6,029 bases of DNA. Origin: a bacterium (GTDB lineage: Bacteria; Myxococcota_A; Bradymonadia; UBA7976; UBA1532). The notes beneath the pieces are model-generated. The model was not told the origin of the DNA and made no database searches. It saw only the letters and a list, made by a program, of their open reading frames with translations. Every line of letters starts with the position of its first letter. The stretch's first letter is position 1. This document shows, piece by piece, positions 1 to 5,358 of the stretch. A program made the translations under genes and the position numbers. Location: the NCBI GenBank assembly GCA_030424955.1, contig JAUHVS010000395.1:1-6029 (forward strand), written 5' to 3'.

Positions 1-48
1 ATTAGACGGGTATTCAGATGTAGGATAGGGTAGGGGTTGCGCCGACCT

Positions 49-53
49 GGAGG
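49..53 (+). promoter_or_regulatory. Ribosome binding site that sets the SPOR gene start
   Basis: GGAGG lies 8 nt before the ATG at 62, an ideal Shine-Dalgarno distance. The upstream in-frame GTG at 53 overlaps the last base of this motif and so cannot use it. The start is therefore placed at ATG 62; another in-frame ATG at 71 is possible but lies farther away (17 nt). Confidence 0.8.
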
Positions 54-61
54 TGCTCTGG

Positions 62-1162
62 ATGCGTGACATGGATCGGGTGAAAGAGAAGATCGAGATC
101 CGGCTGGAGCCTCGCCAGCTGGCGACGATGGCCTTGGGCACCTTGCTGTTCTCGGGCGGTCTCTTCGCAGCGGGCTACGTGGTGGGCCAGCGGCAGGCGC
201 CGCCCGCTCCGGTGACCGCAGGGCTGCCTGCGGTGCACGCGAGCGCTCAGGACGCCGCGGCGGCCGTCGAGGGGCCAGGCACACCCGCGACCGCGCTGGG
301 TGAGGTCGAGTTCCTGTTCCCCAGCATGCTCGGCTCCCGTCCGGCGCGGCCCAAGCCGACCCCAAAGGCGGTGCGGCTGGCCCCCGAGGTGGTGGTCGCG
401 CCTGGCCCAGCCACCCGGCCGGCGGCCAAGGACGCCCCCGCCCCCGACGTCGCGGCCAGCGACTCGGCGGCCAGCGCGGCCGCAGCGAAGGCGGAGGCGG
501 CGCGGATCGCCGCGGCCAAGGCAGACGCTGAGCGCGAGGCCGCCGCCCGGGCGGCGCAGGCTGAGCGGGAGGCGGCGGCGCAGGCCGAGGCTGAGCGGGT
601 GGCGGCGGCGCAGGCAAAGGCCGAGCGGCAGGCGGCGGCCCAGGCTGAGGCTGAGGCTGAGCGGCAGGCGGCGGCCCAGGCTGAGGCTGAGCGGCAGGCG
701 GCGGCCCAGGCTGAGGCTGAGCGGCAGGCGGCGGCCCAGGCTGAGGCCGAGCGGCTCGCGGCCATCGACGCCCAGAAGGCCCGGGATCGGGCCGCGGCCG
801 AAGCGCGCACGGCGGCCGCCAAGGCCGAGCAGGCGGCGCGGCGCGCCGACGAGAAGGCGAAGGCCGAGCAGGCGGCGGCCGCAGCCAAGCTCGCCGCCGC
901 CGCCAAGGCCGAGGACGAGCCGGGCCAGTTCACCCTGCAGGTGAAGGCCGTCAAGACGCGGGCCGAGGTCAACGAGTTCGTGGCGGGCCTGCGGGCCAAG
1001 GGCTTCAGCCCCAAGGTGCTGCTGGCCAACATCCCCGGGAAGGGGCGGGTGTACCGCATCCGGGTGGGGCAGTTTGGCAGCCGGGCCGAGGCTCGCCGCT
1101 TCCAGCGCCGCTACCTGACCGAGAGCGGTCAGCCGGACGGTGGGTTCATCACCGAGCTCTGA
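62..1162 (+). CDS. Single-pass membrane protein with Ala/Glu-rich helical stalk and C-terminal SPOR domain
   Basis: The 366-residue product has a short charged cytoplasmic N-terminus (about residues 1-19) and one hydrophobic segment (about 20-42, LATMALGTLLFSGGLFAAGYV). A Pro/Ala-rich linker follows, then a long Ala/Glu/Gln/Arg/Lys segment (about 140-285) with near-identical 10-residue units at 168-229. A SPOR domain fills about 288-366, starting FTLQVKAVKTRAEV and containing YRIRVGQFGSRAEA, the typical second half of the fold. SPOR domains bind peptidoglycan lacking stem peptides, as in FtsN and DedD of division septa, so the protein probably sits in the inner membrane with its C-terminus in the periplasm. 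The sequence EFLFPSML (about 81-88) between the membrane segment and the stalk resembles a short linker motif seen in other SPOR proteins, though this is weak. The stalk is TolA-like in composition, but no TolA C-terminal domain is present. The gene stands alone and faces a convergent lipoprotein gene. A division or envelope role is inferred; the exact partner is unknown. Confidence 0.9.
   Translation: MRDMDRVKEKIEIRLEPRQLATMALGTLLFSGGLFAAGYVVGQRQAPPAPVTAGLPAVHASAQDAAAAVEGPGTPATALGEVEFLFPSMLGSRPARPKPTPKAVRLAPEVVVAPGPATRPAAKDAPAPDVAASDSAASAAAAKAEAARIAAAKADAEREAAARAAQAEREAAAQAEAERVAAAQAKAERQAAAQAEAEAERQAAAQAEAERQAAAQAEAERQAAAQAEAERLAAIDAQKARDRAAAEARTAAAKAEQAARRADEKAKAEQAAAAAKLAAAAKAEDEPGQFTLQVKAVKTRAEVNEFVAGLRAKGFSPKVLLANIPGKGRVYRIRVGQFGSRAEARRFQRRYLTESGQPDGGFITEL
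563..748 (+). repeat. In-frame 30-bp tandem repeat in the SPOR protein stalk
   Basis: Six units begin at 563, 593, 623, 659, 689 and 719. The units at 623, 659 and 689 are identical, and the one at 719 differs only in its last base. The two earlier units are diverged. A 6-nt insert (gaggct, 653-658) separates the third and fourth units and keeps the frame. Each unit encodes ERQAAAQAEA or a variant. The near identity at DNA level, including synonymous positions, points to recent expansion by slippage or recombination. A length of 30 bp per unit keeps the reading frame whatever the copy number. Confidence 0.9.
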
Positions 1163-1170
1163 CGGGTGGC

Positions 1171-1205
1171 GGCGCCTCAGGGGAGCGCCTCAGGGGGGCG
1201 CCTCG
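1171..1205 (+). repeat. Three 13-bp direct repeats (GGCGCCTCAGGGG)
   Basis: Copies begin at 1171 (GGCGCCTCAGGGG), 1184 (one mismatch at the first base) and 1197 (first 8 bases only, then diverging). An inverted copy of the core, TGAGGCGCC, lies at 1211-1219, so any of the direct copies could pair with it. The array sits in the 96-nt gap between two convergent genes. Confidence 0.8.
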
Positions 1206-1219
1206 CCCGTTGAGGCGCC
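1197..1219. terminator. GC-rich hairpin between convergent genes, possible bidirectional terminator
   Basis: GGCGCCTC (1197-1204) pairs perfectly with GAGGCGCC (1212-1219) across a 7-nt loop. It lies 35 nt past the SPOR stop codon and 40 nt past the lipoprotein stop codon on the other strand, where a shared terminator would be expected. No U-tract follows on either strand, so it is not a canonical intrinsic terminator. It could assist Rho-dependent ending or protect the 3' ends. The same arm could alternatively pair with the first repeat copy at 1171-1179. Confidence 0.4.
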
Positions 1220-1258
1220 TGGGCCGCGGCCGATATGGCGGCCGGGCCAAGGGGCGGG

Positions 1259-1798
1259 TCAGACGTCCCGCCAGCCGTCGGGATCGGGCTTGCCGTCGCC
1301 ATCCTCGTCGGTCCCGCGGCGCTTCAGGGTGCCCTCTTCATACTGCTCCCAGTAGTCGATCCGGCCGTCCCCATCGGTGTCGGCCTCGGCACGCACGATC
1401 ACACCCTTATCGAAGTACTTGAACAAGTCGGGCTTCTCATCGAACTCGATGTCCACCTCTTTGCGGGCCACGAGATCGCCCTCATAGAACGTGGTCACGT
1501 CGACCTTGCCGTCGAAGTCCATGTCCATGCGGTCGCGCTCGAGGACGCCCTCCACGGAGTAGAAGCGCCAGACGTCGACCTTGCCGTCGAAGTTGATGTC
1601 GAAGGCCTTCTTGGTGAGCACCTGCTTGCCGTCCTGCTCGGCGAACACCTTCCACACGTCGGGCACGCCGTCGCCGTTGATGTCGAACGCCTGGGCGCCC
1701 TCAAGGCCGGCGGGCATCTTCGGGCCCTTGTTGGTGCTGACCTGCTGTGACGATCCGCAGGCGACGAGGAGCGCGGTGGTCGCGATCATCCACTTCAT
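1259..1798 (-). CDS. Small lipoprotein with six DxDxDG Asp-rich repeats
   Basis: The 179-residue product begins with a short signal peptide ending in a lipobox (LVAC, cysteine 14) followed by Gly-Ser-Ser, so it should be a lipidated envelope protein. Asp at +2 is absent, which by the enterobacterial rule favours the outer membrane. Six acidic motifs follow: DINGDGVPD (39), DINFDGKVD (67), DMDFDGKVD (92), DIEFDEKPD (116), DTDGDGRID (140) and DEDGDGKPD (164). Spacing is 28, 25, 24, 24 and 24 residues, and aromatic residues (VW, RFY, TFY, KYF, YW) recur after each motif. The pattern resembles EF-hand-loop-like, thrombospondin type 3 or dockerin calcium sites, so calcium binding is inferred. The fourth motif has Glu in place of the conserved Gly. 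A 21-nt exact DNA repeat (1497-1517 and 1572-1592, 75 nt apart) supports internal duplication. The start at 1798 has AAGGA 10 nt upstream. An open frame continues upstream into lepA but lacks a signal peptide at its beginning and was rejected. Function beyond surface location is unknown. Confidence 0.87.
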   Translation of the reverse strand: MKWMIATTALLVACGSSQQVSTNKGPKMPAGLEGAQAFDINGDGVPDVWKVFAEQDGKQVLTKKAFDINFDGKVDVWRFYSVEGVLERDRMDMDFDGKVDVTTFYEGDLVARKEVDIEFDEKPDLFKYFDKGVIVRAEADTDGDGRIDYWEQYEEGTLKRRGTDEDGDGKPDPDGWRDV

Positions 1799-1834
1799 GG
1801 TGCACGTGTCCTTGTCGACTCGTTGGCCCCATGG

Positions 1835-1861
1835 ATCGTCCACGACGGGGGTGTGCGTCAA
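1835..1861 (-). promoter_or_regulatory. Weak candidate promoter for the lipoprotein gene
   Basis: Read on the minus strand, TTGACG (1861-1856, 5 of 6 matches to a -35 box) is followed after 15 nt by GACGAT (1840-1835, 3 of 6 matches to a -10 box). It would start transcription about 30 nt before the ATG at 1798. The -35 is good, but the -10 and spacing are poor, so this is only a candidate. Confidence 0.25.
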
Positions 1862-1882
1862 GCGCCGGTCCGGGGGCTGCGG

Positions 1883-1911
1883 TTGAAAAGCACGTGCGGG
1901 GCGCAGATAAT
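1883..1911 (+). promoter_or_regulatory. Sigma70-type promoter for the lepA-lepB-pyrR-pyrB run
   Basis: TTGAAA (1883-1888) and GATAAT (1906-1911) each match the consensus at 5 of 6 positions and are separated by exactly 17 nt. This AT-containing patch stands out in GC-rich surroundings. Transcription would begin near A1917, giving a leader of only about 25 nt before the lepA ATG. No comparable promoter is seen before lepB, pyrR or pyrB, so it probably drives all four genes. Confidence 0.7.
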
Positions 1912-1916
1912 GCGCC
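1900..1916. promoter_or_regulatory. Inverted repeat over the lepA -10 box, candidate operator
   Basis: GGCGCA (1900-1905) and TGCGCC (1911-1916) form a perfect 6-bp inverted repeat around the 5-nt centre GATAA, which is most of the -10 hexamer. A repressor bound here would block polymerase. No regulator is identified, and a 12-base palindrome of this GC content could arise by chance. Confidence 0.4.
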
Positions 1917-1942
1917 ACTGTCCGACCGTCCCCCCGTGATGC

Positions 1943-3739
1943 ATGTCCCGAAACGTCCGTAATTTCGCGATCATCGCCCACATCGACCATGGCAAGTCGA
2001 CGCTGGCTGATCGCATCTTGAGCCTCACCGGCTCGGTCTCGGACCGAGAGCACCGTGCACAGTTCCTCGACTCGATGGATTTGGAGCGCGAACGCGGCAT
2101 CACCATCAAGGCCCAGGCTGTGCGCCTCCCGTTCCGGGCGGCCGACGGTCAGCTCTACGAGCTGAACCTCATCGACACCCCCGGGCACGTGGACTTCACC
2201 TACGAGGTCTCACGGAGCCTGGCCGCGTGCGAAGGGGCGCTGCTGGTGGTGGACGCCTCCCAGGGCGTCGAGGCGCAGACCCTGGCGAACGTGTACCTGG
2301 CCCTCGACAACGAGCTCGAGATCGTGCCGGTGCTCAACAAGATCGACCTGCCGGCGGCCGATGTGGCGCGGGTGAAGGCCGAGATCGAGGACATCATCGG
2401 CCTGGACACCAGCATCGCCATCGAGTGCTCGGCCAAGACCGGCTTTGGGGTGCCCGAGGTGCTCCAGGCGCTCATCGACTTCGTCCCGCCGCCCGAGGAC
2501 AACCGCGGTGATCCGCTGCGGGCCCTGATCTTCGACTCCTGGTACGACAACTACCGGGGCGTGATCATGCTGGTGCGCGTGATGGACGGCGCCATCCGCA
2601 AGGGATCGAAGATCCACATGAAGGCGGTCGGGAGCGACCACGAGGTGCTCGAGGTCGGCGTGTTCACGCCGGGCGCGACGGCGGTCGAGTGCCTCGAGTC
2701 CGGCGACGTGGGCTTCGTCATCGCCAACATCAAAGAGGTGCGGCACGCGCGGGTCGGGGACACCATCGTCGACCGGGCGCTGCACGAGAGCCTCGAGCCG
2801 CTGGCGGGCTTCAAGGAGGTCACCCCGGTGGTCTTCTCGGGGCTGTTCCCGGTGGTGTCCTCGGACTACGAGGATCTGCGCGACGCCCTCGAGAAGCTGC
2901 GGCTCAACGACGCGGCCTTCAGCTTTGAGCCCGAGACCTCGGCCGCCTTGGGGTTTGGCTTCCGCTGCGGCTTCCTGGGCCTGCTGCACCTCGAGATCGT
3001 GCAGGAGCGCCTGGAGCGCGAGTACAACATGGACCTGATCACCACCGCGCCCACGGTGGTCTACCATGTGTACACGACGGACGGCGCGATGGTGCGGGTC
3101 GACAACCCCGCCCTGCTGCCGGACGTCACGACCATCGATCGCATCGAAGAGCCCTACATCAAGTCCACCATCCACGTGCCCCAGGAGTACGTGGGCCCGG
3201 TGCTGAAGCTCTGCGAGGAGCGCCGCGGCATCCAGACAGATCTGGCCTACGCGGGCAGCACGCGGATGTTGGTGCACTACGACATCCCCCTGGGCGAGGT
3301 GGTCTTCGACTTCTTCGACCGCCTCAAGAGCATCACCCGCGGCTACGGCAGCTTCGAGTACGAGGTGGCCGGCTATCGCCCCAGCAACCTGGTCAAGCTC
3401 GACATCAAGCTCAACGGCGACAACGTCGACGCCCTGTCGATCATCGTGCACCGCGACAGCGCCTACGACCGAGGCAAGGTGCTGTGCGAGCGCTTGCGGA
3501 AGGTCATCGAGCGCCAGCAGTACGACGTGGCGATCCAGGCGGCCATCGGCAACAAGATCATCTCCCGCGAGACGGTCAAGGCCCTGCGCAAGGACGTCAC
3601 CGCCAAGTGCTACGGCGGCGACATCAGCCGCAAGCGCAAGCTCTTGCAGAAGCAGAAGGCAGGCAAGAAGCGCATGAAGCAGATCGGCAACGTCGAGGTC
3701 CCGCAAGAGGCCTTCCTGGCCATCCTGAAGGTCGACTGA
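1943..3739 (+). CDS. lepA: Elongation factor 4 (LepA), ribosome-associated GTPase
   Basis: The product is 598 residues, essentially the family length (E. coli LepA is 599). All GTPase motifs are intact: G1 AHIDHGKS at 12-19, G2 threonine at 54 within RERGITIKAQ, G3 DTPGH at 78-82 with catalytic His82, G4 NKID at 132-135 and G5 SAK at 163-165. EF-G-like domains II and III follow, then an EF-G domain V-like region from about 403 (EPYIKSTIHVPQEYVG). The LepA-specific C-terminal domain ends the protein (YGGDISRKRKLLQKQKAGKK from 557). LepA binds ribosomes and is linked to back-translocation, translation initiation and 30S assembly. An in-frame TGA at 1937 makes ATG 1943 the first possible start. 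No Shine-Dalgarno sequence is visible before it, the upstream bases being C-rich. It is the first gene of the likely operon and has no lepA-specific oddity beyond the start region. Confidence 0.99.
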   Translation: MSRNVRNFAIIAHIDHGKSTLADRILSLTGSVSDREHRAQFLDSMDLERERGITIKAQAVRLPFRAADGQLYELNLIDTPGHVDFTYEVSRSLAACEGALLVVDASQGVEAQTLANVYLALDNELEIVPVLNKIDLPAADVARVKAEIEDIIGLDTSIAIECSAKTGFGVPEVLQALIDFVPPPEDNRGDPLRALIFDSWYDNYRGVIMLVRVMDGAIRKGSKIHMKAVGSDHEVLEVGVFTPGATAVECLESGDVGFVIANIKEVRHARVGDTIVDRALHESLEPLAGFKEVTPVVFSGLFPVVSSDYEDLRDALEKLRLNDAAFSFEPETSAALGFGFRCGFLGLLHLEIVQERLEREYNMDLITTAPTVVYHVYTTDGAMVRVDNPALLPDVTTIDRIEEPYIKSTIHVPQEYVGPVLKLCEERRGIQTDLAYAGSTRMLVHYDIPLGEVVFDFFDRLKSITRGYGSFEYEVAGYRPSNLVKLDIKLNGDNVDALSIIVHRDSAYDRGKVLCERLRKVIERQQYDVAIQAAIGNKIISRETVKALRKDVTAKCYGGDISRKRKLLQKQKAGKKRMKQIGNVEVPQEAFLAILKVD

Positions 3740-3740
3740 C

Positions 3741-4796
3741 GTGACGACGCCTCGCAAGCCGCTCCGGCCGGGCGCCGTCCGCAAGCAGGCGAAGCTCGCG
3801 CTCAAGCGCACCCGCCAGCTGCTGAAGAAGCACGGGGCCACCATCGGCGAGGCCGCCTCGGCCGAGGTCCGGGGTGCCGCCGATGCGCTGACGGCGGCGC
3901 TGCAGGCCAAAGATCCCGCCGCCACGCTGTCGACCCTGGAGGCGCTGGACGCCGTCGTCGACCGTCACCTGAGCCCCTACCGCAAGAGCCCCACCCGCGA
4001 GTACTTCGAGTCCATCGGCACGGCCGTCCTCATCGCCCTGGTGCTGCGCGCCTTTGTGGTCGAGGCCTTCACGATCCCCAGCGGCTCGATGATCCCCACG
4101 CTGGCCGTGGGCGACTTCCTCTTCGTCAACAAGCTGGCGTACGGCGTGCGGCTGCCCTTCGGCGACAAGATGGTCACCCAGTGGTCGAGCCCCGAGCGCG
4201 GCGACGTGGTGGTGTTCGTCTACCCCTGCGAGAAGTCCCTCGACTACATCAAGCGGGTGGTGGGGCTGCCGGGGGACGTCATCACGACCGACGAGACCGG
4301 CTTCGTGCTGGTCAATGGCACGCCCATCGCGGGCGCGCCGCGGGGGGAGTTCACGGCCTATCCGAACTTCGTGGGCAGCGAGAGTGAGCTGAACCAGTGC
4401 TCACCCACGCCGCTGCACCTCTACACGATGAACGGCGACAACGGCCCCTACAGCACGCTGAACTGCGGGGTGATGCAGCCGGCCGCGTACCCGCAGGTGT
4501 CGCCGGACGCCCCGCCCTCGGTGTGGCCGCCCGCCAGTGAGTACCGGTCGTGCCCGGCGGGCCCGCCGCCGCGGGCGTTCCCCTGGAAGGTGCCCGAGGG
4601 GCACGTCTTCGTGATGGGGGACAACCGCCGCAACTCCAGCGACTCCCGCTACTGGGGCTTCGTGCCCATGGGGTTGATCAAGGGCAAGGCGATGTTCATC
4701 TGGATGAGCTGGGACGGCGGCGCCGCCTGGAGCACCTTCTGGAAGAAGATCCGCTGGGGGCGGCTCTTCCGCGGCGTCCACCGCGAAGCGGAGTGA
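3741..4796 (+). CDS. lepB: Type I signal peptidase (leader peptidase)
   Basis: This 351-residue peptidase cleaves signal peptides from exported proteins at the periplasmic face of the inner membrane, using a Ser/Lys dyad. The nucleophile is Ser116 in IPSGSMIPTL and the general base is Lys171 in DYIKRVVGLPGD. The C-terminal family box GDNRRNSSDSRYWG begins at 293, followed by FIWMSWDG. Only one clear membrane segment is visible, about 92-109, directly before the serine box. The roughly 90 residues ahead of it are Arg/Lys-rich then Ala-rich and replace the first membrane helix of the E. coli enzyme. A region of about 110 residues between the Lys box and the C-terminal box is Pro-rich and holds Cys220, 242 and 271; a fourth Cys is at 163. 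The start is GTG, 1 nt after the lepA stop, with GAAGG (3727-3731) 9 nt upstream. No Met codon occurs between residue 1 and the serine box, supporting this start. Co-expression with lepA is also found in E. coli. Confidence 0.97.
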   Translation: MTTPRKPLRPGAVRKQAKLALKRTRQLLKKHGATIGEAASAEVRGAADALTAALQAKDPAATLSTLEALDAVVDRHLSPYRKSPTREYFESIGTAVLIALVLRAFVVEAFTIPSGSMIPTLAVGDFLFVNKLAYGVRLPFGDKMVTQWSSPERGDVVVFVYPCEKSLDYIKRVVGLPGDVITTDETGFVLVNGTPIAGAPRGEFTAYPNFVGSESELNQCSPTPLHLYTMNGDNGPYSTLNCGVMQPAAYPQVSPDAPPSVWPPASEYRSCPAGPPPRAFPWKVPEGHVFVMGDNRRNSSDSRYWGFVPMGLIKGKAMFIWMSWDGGAAWSTFWKKIRWGRLFRGVHREAE

Positions 4797-4800
4797 GCCG

Positions 4801-5358
4801 ATGAGCCCCGTGGTCGAGCGCCGGCAGCTGCTGGATCGGGTGGACATGCAGCGCTCGCTGCGGCGCATCGCGCTGCAGATCATCGAGCGGGTACGCACCC
4901 CCGACAGCCTCGCGCTGGTGGGCGTGCGCACCCGCGGCGTGCCCCTGGCGCGGCGCCTCCAGCAGTTCATCGTCGAGGCCGAGGGGGTGCGGCCGCCCGT
5001 GGGCGAGCTCGACATCACCCTGTACCGAGACGACGTCTTCGACAGCCTGGCGGTGCCCGAGGTCCGGCCGACGCTCCTGCCCTTCGACGTGACCGGCCGG
5101 CACCTGGTGCTGGTGGATGACGTGCTCTTCACGGGGCGCACGACCCGCGCGGCGCTCGACGCGCTGATGGACTGGGGCCGGCCGCGCACGGTTCAGCTGG
5201 CCGTGCTGGTGGATCGCGGTCACCGCGAGCTGCCGCTGCACGCAGACTACGTGGGGGTGAGCGTGGAGACGGCGGCCGACGAGTCGGTGCAGGTGCGCGT
5301 GGCCGAGGTGGACGGCTCGGATCGGGTCGTCCTGCGGGGGCCTGGAGTCGCCGAATGA
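4801..5358 (+). CDS. pyrR: PyrR family uracil phosphoribosyltransferase / pyrimidine regulator
   Basis: The 185-residue product matches the PyrR family in length and order of motifs: VGVRTRG (40-46), DITLYRDD (71-78), the PRPP-binding loop LVLVDDVLFTGRT (102-114) and DRGHRELPL (138-146). PyrR converts uracil and PRPP to UMP and pyrophosphate. In Gram-positive bacteria it also binds pyr mRNA in response to UMP to cause attenuation. By alignment from memory to Bacillus PyrR, several RNA-contact positions differ here (Thr18 to Arg21, His22 to Leu25, Arg146 to His147, Lys152 to Val153), while His141 and Arg142 are kept. The usual GKN-PTS stretch reads GVSVETA. The enzymatic role is well supported and the RNA role is doubtful. 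The ATG lies 4 nt after the lepB stop with GGAG (4790-4793) 7 nt upstream, leaving no room for an attenuator. The gene overlaps pyrB by 4 nt. Confidence 0.95.
   Translation: MSPVVERRQLLDRVDMQRSLRRIALQIIERVRTPDSLALVGVRTRGVPLARRLQQFIVEAEGVRPPVGELDITLYRDDVFDSLAVPEVRPTLLPFDVTGRHLVLVDDVLFTGRTTRAALDALMDWGRPRTVQLAVLVDRGHRELPLHADYVGVSVETAADESVQVRVAEVDGSDRVVLRGPGVAE

Noticed and set aside
1..36. Possible promoter for the SPOR gene (TTAGAC at 2-7, TAGGAT at 21-26)
   Set aside because: The spacing is only 13 nt and alternatives match poorly. The region is AT-richer than its surroundings and may hold a promoter cut by the window edge, but no convincing pair can be assigned.
53..61. GTG 53 as the SPOR gene start
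   Set aside because: It overlaps the GGAGG that best serves ATG 62, and it has no Shine-Dalgarno sequence of its own at a usable distance.
300..944. A 214-codon Arg/Pro-rich plus-strand frame inside the SPOR gene
   Set aside because: It is an out-of-frame reading of the GC-rich repeat stalk; the composition (runs of RRRP) is an artefact.
1235..1750. A 171-codon plus-strand frame opposite the lipoprotein gene
   Set aside because: It mirrors the Asp-repeat codons (Val/Asp/Leu/His pattern) and has no independent motif; the minus strand has the signal peptide and lipobox.
1803..1896. Two CACGTG palindromes, at 1803-1808 and 1891-1896
   Set aside because: Each is a 6-bp palindrome with little extension, one next to the lipoprotein start and one in the lepA promoter spacer; chance occurrence is likely in GC-rich DNA.
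1799..2188. N-terminal extension of the lipoprotein frame upstream to 2188
   Set aside because: It overlaps lepA and its promoter, would bury the signal peptide and lipobox inside the protein, and lacks the Shine-Dalgarno sequence found before 1798.
2210..3925. A 571-codon open frame on the minus strand opposite lepA and the start of lepB
   Set aside because: It is antisense to an unmistakable lepA, its product is low-complexity (Val/Asp/His/Leu/Arg-rich) with no recognisable domain, and such frames are expected opposite GC-rich genes.
4780..4830. Possible PyrR mRNA binding site around the pyrR start (GGAGTGAGCC)
   Set aside because: It resembles only part of the Bacillus consensus and is fully explained by the Shine-Dalgarno sequence plus the lepB stop codon; no supporting hairpin was found by eye.
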